DNA of 64,000 bases from Gemmatimonadota bacterium (GCA_003222135.1 QHUM01000037.1:1-64000), one strand, 5' to 3'; positions 24,913-34,587 are shown, numbered from the stretch's first letter. A program made the numbers and translations. The notes: a model not told the origin generated them from the letters alone.

Positions 24913-27900
24913 TCAATGACAGGCTCCGCTGCCCGAATCGGTGAAGCTCTGGCCGGCGATGGGGTAGAACTGCCACGTGTAAGACCCGGGCAAGAGGGTC
25001 AGCTTGAGAACGCCGAACACGCCGCCGTTGCGCGCTTCGCTGTTGGCCCGCACGGTCCCGATCGTGTCGGTGAGATAGCCTCCCGTACCGACGGTGAACT
25101 GGCGAATCCCTCTCGCCTGGTCCAACCCGCCTGTCGGCGTCTGTGGCGCGAACCGCTCGTACACCCTGGCGTGGCCGTTCACGACGATCTCCGCGCCCGC
25201 AGCATAGAGGGCGTTCCAGAGCGGTACCACCGCGGTCCGATAACCGGTTCCGCTCGAGCTGAACAACTGGTAATGCCAGTAGGCCAAGGTGCATTGCTTC
25301 GTGCTCGCGGCCAGATCGGCACGGAGCCACTGCTCTTGCGGCGAGCCGGCGCTCACGTCGATGTTGCTGTTCAGCACGACGATGTGCCACGTTCCGAGAT
25401 CGTAGCTGTAGTAGTAGTTCCCGGAATCGCCGGTCACGGCTCCGAAGTACTGCCAGTAGCCCGCCGCACCGGTCACCTGATACTCTTTGTCGCCCACCGC
25501 GGGGAACGTCCGGGCCTTGTGACGACCCCACGACGGCGCGTAGCAGTTGGTGAAGTCCGCGAGGTTCCCTACGGAGTTGGCGTTGTCCCCCGTGGTGAAC
25601 ACGTTCCCCGGGATCGTGTCCAGCAGGTTCGCCGTTGCTTCGTCGTTGAGGCGACTGCAGGTGGCGATGGTGCCGGCTCCGGTAAGCGCGACCCCGACGG
25701 ACACGGTCGGTGTCTGCGCCAGGGACAGGCCGTCGACCGTAGCCGAGACCGTCTTCAGCTCCGAGATGTTCGAGCCCAGGCTCCCCGTTGCCACCCCGCT
25801 TGCGTTGGTCGGCCCCACCGGCTGCGCCAGCGTGTTCCCACTTCCGGTCGCTGCCAACCCCACGGTTGCTCCGCTCACCGGATTGCCGTTCGCGTCACGC
25901 GCGGTCACCATGATCGTCGCCGGCTGACCGCCGACGACGATGATCCCCGGCGTCGTCGCCACGGTGGATTGGGCAGCCGCGACCGGCCCCGCGGTCACCG
26001 TCACGCCCGCCGTCTGCGTCAGTCCCGTCCCGCTCACCGTCGCCGAAACGGTCTTCCCCTCCGCCACCGTCGAGCTCAGCGCCCCCGTCGCCACGCCATT
26101 CCCATCGGTGGCCGCCGCCGGCTGGGTCAACGTGTTGCCGCTCCCCGTCGCCGCCAGCACCACGGTCATCCCGGCGACCGGGTTCCCCGAGGCGTCCTTG
26201 GCGGTGATCGTGATCGTGGTCGGCCCGCCCCCGGCCGTGATGCTCGCGGGCGCCGCCGCCACGGTCGACAGGGTCGCCGAGACCGTTCCCGTCGTCACCG
26301 TGACCGCCGCCGTCTGGGTCAGCGCCGTCCCGTTCACCGTCGCCGAGACCGTCTTCCCTTCGGCGACCGTCGAGCTCAGCGTCCCCGTCGCCACGCCGCT
26401 CCCGTTCGTCGCGCCGGCGGGCTGCGTCAGGGTGTTCCCCGTACCCGACGCGGCCAACACGACTGCGGCCCCGCCGATCAGGTTGCCGTTCGCATCCTTT
26501 GCCGTCACCGTGATCGTGCTCTTGGTCCCACCCGCCGCGATGCTGGCCGGCGCCGCCGTCACCGTCGATACCGTTCCTGAAGCAGCGCCGGGGGTGACCG
26601 TGACCACTACCGTCTGCGTCACCGCCTCCCCGTTCGCCGTCGCCGAGACCGTCTTCCCTTCCGCCACCGTCGAGCTCAACGTCCCGGTCGCCACGCCATT
26701 GCCGTCGGTGACCGCCGGCGGCTGCGTGACCGTATTCCCGCTCCCCGTCGCCGCCAGTACCACGGTGGCCCCGCTGACGGCGTTCCCCGACCCATCCTTG
26801 GCGGTGACCGTGATCGTCGTGCCGGCTCCGCCCGCCGTGATGCTCGCGGGCGCCGCCGCCACCGTCGACTGCGTCGGCGACACCGCGCCCGCCGCCACGG
26901 TCACCGCCGCCGTCTGGGTCAGCGCCGTCCCGTTCACCGTCGCGGAAACGGTCTTCCCTTCAGGGACCGTCGAGCTCAACGTCCCGGTCGCCACACCGCT
27001 CGCGTTCGTCTGGCCCGCCGGCTGCGTCACGGTGTTGCCGCTCCCCGTCGCGGCCAGCACCACGGTCGCCAAACTGACCGGGTTGCCGTACCCGTCCTTT
27101 GCCGTCACCGTGATCGTCGCCACCCCGCTCCCTGGAGCGATCGTCGCCGGCGCCGCGGCCACCGTCGACACCGTCGCGGACTCCGTCCCCGCCGTGACCG
27201 TCACCGGGGCCGTCGCTGTCAGCGTCGTCCCGTTCACTGTCGCCGAGACCGTCTTCCCCTCCGCCACCGTCGAGCTCACCGTCCCGGTCGCCACGCCATT
27301 GCCGTCCGTTCCGGCCGCCGGCTGCGTCACGCTATTCCCGCTGCCCGTCGCGGCCAGCACCACCGTCGCCCCGCTGATCAGATTGCCGTTGCCGTCCTTC
27401 GCCGTCACCGTGATCGTCGCCGGCCCACCGCCCGCCGCGATGCTCGCCGGCGCGGCCGCCACCGTCGATGCGGTCGCCGACAGCGCTCCCGCCGTCACCG
27501 TCACCGCCGCCGTCTGGGTGACGGCCGTCCCACCCACGGTGGCGGACACGGTCTTCGGCTCCGCCACGGTCGAGCTGATCGTGCCGGTCGCCACCCCGTT
27601 CCCGTTGGTCGGCCCGGTCGGCTGGGTCACGGTGTTCCCGGTCCCCGTTGCGGCCAGTATCACCGTCAGGCCGCCGACCGCGTTGCCGTTGGCATCCTTG
27701 GCCGTCACCGTGATCGTCGTGCTGGCGCCACCGGCGGTGATGCTCGCCGGCGCTGCCGCCACGGTGGACGCGGACGCGGACACCGCGCCCGCCGTCACCG
27801 TCACCGCCGCGGTCGCTGTCAGGGCCGTGCCGCTGACCGTCGCCGACACCGTCTTCCCCTCCGCCACGGTCGAGCTCAGGGTCCCCGTGGCGACGCCGCT

Positions 27901-29685
27901 CGCGTCGGTCAGGGCCGCCGGCTGCGTGAGTGTGTTACCGGTCCCCGTCACCGCCAGCACGACCGTCGCCCCGCTCACCGGATTGCCGTTGGCATCCTTC
28001 GCCCTCACGGTGATGGTCGTCGTGGCTCCACCCGCCGCGATGCTGGCCGGCGCCGCAGCGATCGTCGACTGCGCCGCGGACACTGGACCCGCCGTCACCG
28101 TCACCGTCGCCGTCTGAGTGAGAGCCGTCCCGCTCACCGTGGCCGATACCGTCTTCGCCCCGGCCACCGTGGAGGAGAGCGTCCCCGTCGCCACCCCGCT
28201 TCCGTTCGTCCCCGCCGTCGGTTGCGTCAGCGTGTTCCCGGTCCCCGTCGCCGCCAGCACGACCGACGCCCCGCTGATCGGGTTCCCCGAGCCGTCCTTG
28301 GCCGTCACGGTGATCGTCGTCGACCCCGCACCCGCGGTGATCGTGGCGGGTGCCGCGGCGACGGTCGATAGCGTGGCGGAGACGGTCGCGGACGTGACCG
28401 TCAGCGTCCCCCTCTGGTTGACCGCCGTCCCGCTCACCGTCGCCGACACCGTCTTCGTGGCCGCCACGGTGGAAGAGAGCGCCCCGGTCGCGATGCCGTT
28501 GGCATCGGTGGTGGCCGTCGGCTGCGTCAGCGTGTTGCCGCTCCCCGTGGCGGCCAGCACCACCGCCGCTCCGTGCAACGGGTTGCCGTTTGCGTCACGC
28601 GCCGTTACGGTCACCGTGGCCGATCCGCCGACCGACACGCTCGCCGGCGACACCGCGAGCGTCGACAGCCCGGCCGACACCACCGACGTCCCTTTAGGAT
28701 AGCAGGCACCCGCGCCCGAGTCGGTGAAGGTCTTCCCCGCGATCGGGATGAACTTCCACACATATTGGGCCGAGCCATCCGCCGACAACGTGAGCTTGAG
28801 CACGCCGTACGTGGCGGAGTTCTCTACCACGCTGTTGGGCACGATAACGATGGGCACGTCGTGGCCGGCGCCTCCCGTCCCTGCAATGATCTGGACGATG
28901 CCGTTGACGGAATCGAGCCCGCCATCGGGAGTCTGCGGTGCGAAGCGCTCGTACTGGTGGTTGTGCCCACCGATGATCAGGTCCGCGTGGGCCTGATAAA
29001 GATCGGCCCAAAACTGCCGCATGTAGGGGTTGGGCTCGGGCCAATTGTCAGAGAAGGTATAGGGCGAGAAGAACCGCGCGTGGTGCCACATGGCCAGCAC
29101 GCAAGGCTTCGTCGTCGCCGCCAGCTCGGCGACCAGCCATGCCTCCTGGGCGGCGCCCGCTTGCGTCCCGCTGATGCTGTTGAGCGAGATGATGTGCCAA
29201 TCGCCCAGGTCGTAGCTGTAGTACCCCCGTCCCGCAGGACCCGCGTTCGCTCCAAAGTACCCGAAGTATCCGGCGGCCCCGGCAGTCTCCCAATCGTGAT
29301 TCCCCGGAGTCGGCCGCGTCCGCGCCTTCTGCCGCCCCCAGTAGGGGTCGTACTCGCGTGTGAAGGCGGTCGCGGAGCCGTTTTGATAGGCGTTGTCGCC
29401 GAGGGTGAAGACGGTGCCCGGGATGGTGTCGAGCAGGTTCGCGGTAAACGGGCTGTTGGGCTTGTTGGAATCGGCGATCTGACCGGCCCCCACGAGCACG
29501 TTGCTGGCCGTCATCGAGCCCAGCGCGACTGCCGGCGCCGCCGTGACGCTGGCCGTGGGCGGCCGATCGGGGCTCCGCGGACCCGTGGCGACATCGTCGC
29601 GCGCACAGGTTCCGACGACGGCGAGCGACAGCAGCCTAAGCAGTCGCGTACGGGTCAAGCGGCCTGTTGCGGAATTGGGTCGCAC
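24913..29685 (-). CDS. Giant secreted protein: metallophosphoesterase, ten Big_1 Ig repeats, decayed second metallophosphoesterase
   Basis: GTG 29685 is chosen because GGAG lies six bases upstream; the frame is open to a GTG at 29742. It gives about 1590 residues. A signal peptide ends in LAVVGTC. The first calcineurin-like domain has FTLGDNAY, PTPGNHDW, MWHHARF and GGHNHQYERF, but the first metal motif reads GAGQIAD with Gln for Asp. Ten Big_1-like repeats of about 100 residues follow. The C-terminal copy of the phosphoesterase is decayed: GAGTIAT, GDKEY in place of GNHD, and GHARVYERF in place of GHxHxYERF. Both copies end in an FTDSGxGAC motif. It is probably surface-anchored and extended. 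The flippase and ligase genes follow at once. Confidence 0.85.
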   Translation of the reverse strand: MRPNSATGRLTRTRLLRLLSLAVVGTCARDDVATGPRSPDRPPTASVTAAPAVALGSMTASNVLVGAGQIADSNKPNSPFTANLLDTIPGTVFTLGDNAYQNGSATAFTREYDPYWGRQKARTRPTPGNHDWETAGAAGYFGYFGANAGPAGRGYYSYDLGDWHIISLNSISGTQAGAAQEAWLVAELAATTKPCVLAMWHHARFFSPYTFSDNWPEPNPYMRQFWADLYQAHADLIIGGHNHQYERFAPQTPDGGLDSVNGIVQIIAGTGGAGHDVPIVIVPNSVVENSATYGVLKLTLSADGSAQYVWKFIPIAGKTFTDSGAGACYPKGTSVVSAGLSTLAVSPASVSVGGSATVTVTARDANGNPLHGAAVVLAATGSGNTLTQPTATTDANGIATGALSSTVAATKTVSATVSGTAVNQRGTLTVTSATVSATLSTVAAAPATITAGAGSTTITVTAKDGSGNPISGASVVLAATGTGNTLTQPTAGTNGSGVATGTLSSTVAGAKTVSATVSGTALTQTATVTVTAGPVSAAQSTIAAAPASIAAGGATTTITVRAKDANGNPVSGATVVLAVTGTGNTLTQPAALTDASGVATGTLSSTVAEGKTVSATVSGTALTATAAVTVTAGAVSASASTVAAAPASITAGGASTTITVTAKDANGNAVGGLTVILAATGTGNTVTQPTGPTNGNGVATGTISSTVAEPKTVSATVGGTAVTQTAAVTVTAGALSATASTVAAAPASIAAGGGPATITVTAKDGNGNLISGATVVLAATGSGNSVTQPAAGTDGNGVATGTVSSTVAEGKTVSATVNGTTLTATAPVTVTAGTESATVSTVAAAPATIAPGSGVATITVTAKDGYGNPVSLATVVLAATGSGNTVTQPAGQTNASGVATGTLSSTVPEGKTVSATVNGTALTQTAAVTVAAGAVSPTQSTVAAAPASITAGGAGTTITVTAKDGSGNAVSGATVVLAATGSGNTVTQPPAVTDGNGVATGTLSSTVAEGKTVSATANGEAVTQTVVVTVTPGAASGTVSTVTAAPASIAAGGTKSTITVTAKDANGNLIGGAAVVLAASGTGNTLTQPAGATNGSGVATGTLSSTVAEGKTVSATVNGTALTQTAAVTVTTGTVSATLSTVAAAPASITAGGGPTTITITAKDASGNPVAGMTVVLAATGSGNTLTQPAAATDGNGVATGALSSTVAEGKTVSATVSGTGLTQTAGVTVTAGPVAAAQSTVATTPGIIVVGGQPATIMVTARDANGNPVSGATVGLAATGSGNTLAQPVGPTNASGVATGSLGSNISELKTVSATVDGLSLAQTPTVSVGVALTGAGTIATCSRLNDEATANLLDTIPGNVFTTGDNANSVGNLADFTNCYAPSWGRHKARTFPAVGDKEYQVTGAAGYWQYFGAVTGDSGNYYYSYDLGTWHIVVLNSNIDVSAGSPQEQWLRADLAASTKQCTLAYWHYQLFSSSGTGYRTAVVPLWNALYAAGAEIVVNGHARVYERFAPQTPTGGLDQARGIRQFTVGTGGYLTDTIGTVRANSEARNGGVFGVLKLTLLPGSYTWQFYPIAGQSFTDSGSGACH
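25690..28695 (-). repeat. Ten tandem 300-bp repeats coding for Big_1 Ig domains
   Basis: The period is close to 300 bases (100 codons). Each unit carries STVAAAPASI.AGG...TITVTAKD.NGNPVSGA.VVLAATGSGNTLTQP pieces with small changes. Long open frames on the other strand across this stretch are mirror images of the biased codons. Confidence 0.9.
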
Positions 29686-29772
29686 GCTGTTCTCCACATC
29701 GAGACGAACTGGGGGCGGCCCTCCGGATGAACCGCCGGTCACTCAGGGCACGGTGAGCCGGCCTGAAGGGAG

Positions 29773-29787
29773 TCAAGTCTCGTGCCA
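29773..29787 (-). promoter_or_regulatory. Sigma54-like promoter of the giant protein / flippase / ligase operon
   Basis: On the minus strand the bases read TGGCACG-AGAC-TTGA. The -24 element is perfect and the spacing exact; only the -12 element differs (TTGA for TTGC). It lies about 30 bases before GTG 29742 and 88 before GTG 29685. A sigma54 activator is encoded at 15147-16724. Confidence 0.45.
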
Positions 29788-30024
29788 CCTCCAGCTGGCT
29801 GGGACGGTCGGCCGGCACGCCATCGCGGCACCAATCACTTGCCCAAGAAGGGCTTGAGCAGACCGCGCTCGACGCGCCCCCGGACGACGTCACGCGGTGT
29901 CGCTACGTAGTTACAGGCTGCCGCCCTGGCGAGCGACAGGCGGCGCCGAGGCCCGCTCGCGGGCGGCGTACTCAATCCATTGATCCTTCGGTCATTAGCG
30001 GCTGTCGGCAGGTCGCACGGCTAT

Positions 30025-30039
30025 CCGCACGCCCCTTGC
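30025..30039 (+). promoter_or_regulatory. Sigma54-like promoter element upstream of the aminotransferase operon
   Basis: The bases read CCGCACG-CCCC-TTGC, missing only the first two consensus positions and almost identical to the element at 18098-18112. The -12 part is 29 bases before the GTG at 30068. Confidence 0.3.
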
Positions 30040-30067
30040 GACAGAGCGCGACGACACGAGCCAGAGT

Positions 30068-31273
30068 GTGACGATGATCTTGCCGGCCGCGCCAACGGTC
30101 CCGACGGTCTCTACCCGACGCACTGAGTTCCTGCCGTTTTCGCCGCCGCTGATCGGCGACGAAGAGATCGGGGAGGTCGTGGAGGCCCTCCGCTCGGGCT
30201 GGATTACCACGGGCCCGAGAACCAAGCGCTTTGAAGCGGACTTCGCCCACTACCTCGGCGCGCCCGGGGCGCTGGCGCTCAATTCCTGCACGGCGGCGTT
30301 GCACACCGCCTTGATCACCCTGGGAATCGGGCCCGGCGACGAGGTCATTACCACGCCGATGACGTTCGCCGCCTCTGTGAACGTCATCGAGCACGTGGGC
30401 GCGCGGCCGGTGTTGGTCGATGTCGAGCCCGACACCTTGAACATCGATCCGGCGCGGGTCGAGCGCCAGCTCACGCCGCACACCCGGGCCATCATCCCGG
30501 TGCACTTCGCCGGACACCCCGTGGACCTGGAGCCCCTGCTGGAGCTCGCCCGCGGACGCGACCTGGCGGTGCTCGAAGACGCAGCGCACGCCCTTCCCGC
30601 GCGCTACCGCGGCCGCCTGATCGGCTCGGGATCGAACCCGGTCGCCTTCAGCTTCTACGCCACGAAGAATCTCACCACCGGCGAAGGCGGCATGCTCACC
30701 GGGGACGCGGAGTTTCTGGATCGTGCTCGGATCGTCAGTCTCCACGGGATGAGCCGTGATGCCTGGAAGCGCTACGACAAGGGCGGCAAGTGGCAATACG
30801 AGGTGCTGCTTCCCGGATTCAAGTACAACATGCCCGACATTCAGGCGGCGATGGGGCTGTGGCAGCTGCGCAAGCTGGACGGCTTCGAGGTCCGGCGGCG
30901 CGAGGTGGTCGCCGCGTACACACGAGCCTTCCGGGACGAGCCCGCGCTCGAGACACCGACGGCACGCCCTGACGTCGAGCACGCCTGGCACCTGTACGTG
31001 CTCCGGCTCCGGCCCGAGCTGCTGCGGATCGGGCGCGATCAACTCATCGAGGAGCTCGCGCTGCGCAACATCGGCACGTCGGTGCATTTCATCCCGATTC
31101 ACCTGCACCCCTACTACCGGGACAAATACGACTACCGGCCGGACAGCTTCCCGGTTGCCTACTCGAACTACCTCCGCATGCTGAGCCTGCCGCTCAATGT
31201 GCGGCTCAGTGACGCAGATGTGGGCGACGTGATCGAAGCGGTGTTGGACCTCGTGCGGACCTACCGGCGATGA
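30068..31273 (+). CDS. DegT/DnrJ/EryC1/StrS family sugar aminotransferase
   Basis: The 401-residue protein may start at GTG 30068 or ATG 30074. It has the PLP-enzyme marks NSCTAALHTAL, DEVITTPMTFAAS, VLEDAAHALPARY and the Schiff-base lysine in FYATKNLTTGEGG (about Lys200). The family transfers an amino group from glutamate to an NDP-keto-sugar, making an amino sugar for polysaccharide. Its stop overlaps the next start (ATGA). The 3-keto or 4-keto specificity cannot be read from sequence by eye. Confidence 0.94.
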   Translation: MTMILPAAPTVPTVSTRRTEFLPFSPPLIGDEEIGEVVEALRSGWITTGPRTKRFEADFAHYLGAPGALALNSCTAALHTALITLGIGPGDEVITTPMTFAASVNVIEHVGARPVLVDVEPDTLNIDPARVERQLTPHTRAIIPVHFAGHPVDLEPLLELARGRDLAVLEDAAHALPARYRGRLIGSGSNPVAFSFYATKNLTTGEGGMLTGDAEFLDRARIVSLHGMSRDAWKRYDKGGKWQYEVLLPGFKYNMPDIQAAMGLWQLRKLDGFEVRRREVVAAYTRAFRDEPALETPTARPDVEHAWHLYVLRLRPELLRIGRDQLIEELALRNIGTSVHFIPIHLHPYYRDKYDYRPDSFPVAYSNYLRMLSLPLNVRLSDADVGDVIEAVLDLVRTYRR

Positions 31274-31950
31274 GCGGCGCCAAACGTCTGTTCGACCTGT
31301 GCTGGACGGTGGTGGGGTTGGCGCTGCTGTGGCCGGTGTTCGTGTTCCTGAGCCTCATCATCGCGCTGGGCGACGGCGGCCCGGTGCTGTACCGGCAAGC
31401 CCGGGTCGGCAAGGGCGGGCGGGTGTTTCGCATGCTCAAGTTCCGAACCATGGTCGTGGATGCGGACAAGGTCGGTAGTCTGCTCACGGTGGGCCGGGAC
31501 CCCCGCACGACGCCGGTCGGCCGGTGGATTCGCAGGCTCAAGCTGGACGAGCTGCCGCAGCTCTGGAATGTCCTGCGGGGTGAGATGAGCCTGGTGGGCC
31601 CGCGTCCCGAAGTGCCGCGCTACGTCGCGCTGTACACGGCCGAGCAATGGCGCGTGCTCGACCTGGTCCCCGGCATCACCGATCGCGCCTCCATCAAGTA
31701 CCGCGAGGAGAGCGAGCTGCTGGCTCAGGCGTCCGACCCGCAAACCGTCTACGTCTCCCAGATTCTGCCGGACAAGATCCGCCTCAATCTCGAATACGCC
31801 GCCCACGCGACGGTGTGGACCGACTTTCTCGTCGTCCTGAGCACCCTGGGCCACATGGTACGGCCTGCGCCGCGATCCGGTGCCGAGCCGGCGCCGGCAC
31901 CCGGCCTCACGCGGCAACGCGAGAGCGTGTTGTCCGGCGGCCGGCCATGA
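31270..31950 (+). CDS. Undecaprenyl-phosphate sugar phosphotransferase, PglC/WcaJ catalytic-domain type
   Basis: The 226-residue protein has one N-terminal hydrophobic segment (about 12-33), then YRQARVGKGGRVFRMLKFRTM, KLDELPQLWNVLRGEMSLVGPRP and LVPGITDRASIKYREE, the full signature of single-pass bacterial sugar transferases. It starts chain assembly by moving a sugar-1-phosphate to undecaprenyl phosphate. The start overlaps the aminotransferase stop, so the amino sugar may be the first unit (inference). The tail beyond residue 195 is proline-rich and variable. Confidence 0.95.
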   Translation: MSGAKRLFDLCWTVVGLALLWPVFVFLSLIIALGDGGPVLYRQARVGKGGRVFRMLKFRTMVVDADKVGSLLTVGRDPRTTPVGRWIRRLKLDELPQLWNVLRGEMSLVGPRPEVPRYVALYTAEQWRVLDLVPGITDRASIKYREESELLAQASDPQTVYVSQILPDKIRLNLEYAAHATVWTDFLVVLSTLGHMVRPAPRSGAEPAPAPGLTRQRESVLSGGRP

Positions 31951-33170
31951 GAATCGTATACGTCGTCACGCGCTCGGACTCGATCGGAGGCGCGCACGTC
32001 CACGTGCACGACCTTGCGGTCGCGCTGCGAGCGGCGGGACACCAGACCATCGTGCTCTCGGGTCAACGGGGACCGTTCGGCGAGGAGCTGGCGGCGGAAG
32101 GGATCCCCCACTATCCGTTGCGACACTTGGTTCGTCCCATCCTGCCGTGGCGCGACGCCGCCGCGCTGTGGGAGATCCGCACCTACCTGAAATGGCTGCG
32201 CCCGGACTTGGTCTCGGCGCACTCGAGCAAGGCCGGGTGGCTGTGTCGGGTAATCGGCGCCGAGCTCGGGATCCCCGTGCTGTTCACCGCCCACGGCTGG
32301 TCGTTTACCACCGGCGTCCCGGCCGTCAAGGCACGGCTGTACCGCTGGGTGGAGCGACTCACCGCCTGCTTCGCCGATCGGATCGTCACGGTGTCCGAGT
32401 ACGATCACCAGCTCGCGCTGCGCCATCACGTAGTGCCCGCCGCCAAGCTCGTGACCGTACACAACGGCATGCCCGACATTCCCGCCCGGCTGCGCGCCCG
32501 GCCGGATCGCTCCCCGCCGCGGCTCGTGACGATCGCGCGGCTCGAGCCGCAGAAAGACCACGCCACGCTGCTCCGCGCCCTGGCGCAATTACAGTCCATG
32601 GCGTGGCAGTTGGATGTGATCGGCGACGGCCCGCTGCGCTCGCAGACCGCGGCGCTGGCGGCAGACCTGGGCATCGGCCATCGCGTGCGGCTGCTCGGGG
32701 CCCGGCGGGATGTCGCCGAGCGGCTCGCGCAGTGTGAGCTCTTCGCCCTCATCAGCAACTGGGAGGGGTTCCCGCGGAGCATCCTCGAGGCGATGCGCGC
32801 GGGGTTGCCGGTCGTCGCGTCGGACGTCGGGGGCGTGCGTGAGTCCGTCGTAGACGGCGACACGGGCTTCGTCGTACCGCGTCACGACGTCGCGGCGGTC
32901 CGAGACCGCATCGCCGCGCTGTTGAGCGATCCGAGTCTGCGGGTGCGGCTCGGCGCGGCCGGTCGGCGCCGCTACGAGAGCCACTTCACGTTCGAGCATA
33001 TGCTGGACCGGACACTCGCCGTCTACTCCGCGGTGGCGCGGCGCCCCATCGCCGTCCCGAGCCGGGCACCGGTGGAAGTGGAGCCGTCGCCGCGGCCTGC
33101 GCTGGAGACGCGACCGGCTTGGGGGCCGCCGGCCCAGGCGATCGCCGAGCACCAGAGCGCCCAGCCCTGA
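31947..33170 (+). CDS. Glycosyltransferase family 4
   Basis: ATG 31947 overlaps the sugar transferase stop (ATGA) and gives 407 residues. The N-terminal domain has GGAHVHVHDLAVALRAAGH. The C-terminal domain has TIARLEPQKDH, VIGDGPLRSQ, LGARRDV and the donor-binding SNWEGFPRSILEAMRAGLPVVASDVGG. It most likely adds the second sugar to the lipid-linked unit in the cytoplasm. The last 50 residues are low in complexity. Confidence 0.94.
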   Translation: MRIVYVVTRSDSIGGAHVHVHDLAVALRAAGHQTIVLSGQRGPFGEELAAEGIPHYPLRHLVRPILPWRDAAALWEIRTYLKWLRPDLVSAHSSKAGWLCRVIGAELGIPVLFTAHGWSFTTGVPAVKARLYRWVERLTACFADRIVTVSEYDHQLALRHHVVPAAKLVTVHNGMPDIPARLRARPDRSPPRLVTIARLEPQKDHATLLRALAQLQSMAWQLDVIGDGPLRSQTAALAADLGIGHRVRLLGARRDVAERLAQCELFALISNWEGFPRSILEAMRAGLPVVASDVGGVRESVVDGDTGFVVPRHDVAAVRDRIAALLSDPSLRVRLGAAGRRRYESHFTFEHMLDRTLAVYSAVARRPIAVPSRAPVEVEPSPRPALETRPAWGPPAQAIAEHQSAQP

Positions 33171-33174
33171 TTCC

Positions 33175-34587
33175 GTGAACATGGCGTCTTCCGGGCGACG
33201 CTTCGCACCGTTCGTGCTGGCGGCCGTCGCCCTGATCGCGCAGCCACCGGGTTGGCTCGATGGGCTACCGGGAGAGGGGCGCATCGCCTGTGGCTCCGCG
33301 GGCCGCTTGCTGAGCGACCCGGGGGCGACGCTGGCCGCGCCCGACGTGCCGAAACCCGCCTATCTCACGCCGATCTGTCCCGGGCCGTTCGGCCTGAATG
33401 TGACCCGGATCGCGGATGACCCCGGCCGGCCGCTCCTCCTCCCCGACGCTCGGGGGACCTGGGGCGCCGACGCCCGCCACCACTACTCGAAAGACCAACC
33501 CTGGAGCGCCGACGGTCGCTTGCTCGCGCTCCAGAACAGCGGCTCGCCGCACCAGCTCTTCGTGGACGGGGAGACGTACGCGCCGCGATTGGGGAGATGC
33601 CGCGACTACGCGTACGGCGACGACCGCTGGCATCCGGCGCCAACCCACGCGCACGAACGCATCAACGTCCGCGACCGCGACCTGACGTGGTTCGACGTGG
33701 TTACCTGCACCACGACACGCCGCTGGACGCTGCCGTTCCCGGTCGTCGGCCTGGGGATGGGTGAGGGCAACGTCTCGTTCGACGGCCGCTACGTCGCCTT
33801 GTCCGACGGCCGGCGGGCGTTCCTCGTGGATATGGACCCGCAGCCGCCGTTCGCTCCCTACCCCACTCAACGGATCGGCCCGGCGCTGGATGTGACCGAC
33901 TGCGGTGTCTCGAGCGGCTGCCGCATCGACTGGGTGTCGGTCTCCCCCTCCGGGGACTACCTGGTCGTGGCCTTCCAGGGCGACTACCTGCGGATCTACG
34001 ACATCGCTCCCGCGACGCTGGCGTTCGCCCCCCGACCCCTGCCGGCTGGCGCTGCGAACTGCCATGGGACACCGGCGGGCGGCTTCATCTACGACGTCGG
34101 CCACGCCGACATGACGCTGAACCCGTTCGACGGCAAGGCGGACATCATCGTCGGCCAGGAACACTGCCACAACGCGGGCCGCGTGGTCGCGGGGAAGCTC
34201 CTCGGGCGGGTGATGATGGTGCGGCTGCGCGATGGCGCCATCACGCCCCTCACCGATCCGACGAACGAGGCCTACCCGAATCACGTCTCGACGCGCAACT
34301 CCGACCGCTTGGGCTGGGCCTACGTCAGCTATTATCCGGCCCCCGGCAAACGGTTCAGCGACGAGATCGTCGCGGTGAAGCTCGATGGCAGCAAAGCGGT
34401 GGAGCGCTTCGCCCACAGTCGCACCGACCGCACCAATTGCTATCGCTGCGAGGCGCACGCCGTGCCGTCGCGCGACGGCCGGCGGGTCCTGTGGGCGAGC
34501 AACTGGATGGTCGCGGGCGCGGGGACGGGAGCGCGGTCCGTGATCCAGGCCTATGTCGTGGACACCCGTCCTGACACCGCCAAGTGA
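33175..34587 (+). CDS. Secreted beta-propeller-like protein
   Basis: The frame opens at GTG 33175 (ATG at 33181 also possible) and gives 470 residues with a signal peptide (hydrophobic 12-24). The body has repeated strand/turn patterns such as KDQPWSADGRLLALQNSG, DGRYVALSDGRRAFLVDMD and VSVSPSGDYLVVAFQGDYLRIYD, like PD40/WD-type propellers. Several Cys pairs and HADMTLNPFDG are also present. The same fold makes up the C-terminal half of the protein at 37668-40376, with long identical motifs. Function unknown; a glycan- or surface-associated sensor or binding protein is a guess. Confidence 0.8.
   Translation: MNMASSGRRFAPFVLAAVALIAQPPGWLDGLPGEGRIACGSAGRLLSDPGATLAAPDVPKPAYLTPICPGPFGLNVTRIADDPGRPLLLPDARGTWGADARHHYSKDQPWSADGRLLALQNSGSPHQLFVDGETYAPRLGRCRDYAYGDDRWHPAPTHAHERINVRDRDLTWFDVVTCTTTRRWTLPFPVVGLGMGEGNVSFDGRYVALSDGRRAFLVDMDPQPPFAPYPTQRIGPALDVTDCGVSSGCRIDWVSVSPSGDYLVVAFQGDYLRIYDIAPATLAFAPRPLPAGAANCHGTPAGGFIYDVGHADMTLNPFDGKADIIVGQEHCHNAGRVVAGKLLGRVMMVRLRDGAITPLTDPTNEAYPNHVSTRNSDRLGWAYVSYYPAPGKRFSDEIVAVKLDGSKAVERFAHSRTDRTNCYRCEAHAVPSRDGRRVLWASNWMVAGAGTGARSVIQAYVVDTRPDTAK

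Larger units (their letters stand above)
29743..30067. other. Divergent region between the giant protein gene and the aminotransferase operon
   Basis: About 325 bases hold no gene I can support. Two sigma54-like elements, one for each direction, are listed separately. Confidence 0.5.

Noticed and set aside
25690..28695. Regular 300-bp periodicity considered as a non-coding satellite or CRISPR-like array
   Set aside because: The frame is open throughout and each unit codes for one Ig domain; there are no spacers.
25940..28702. Long plus-strand frames opposite the Big_1 repeats that look like orderly Val/Ala/Thr repeats
   Set aside because: The regularity is inherited from the 300-bp repeats. 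There is no start signal, and the antisense frame adds no recognisable domain.
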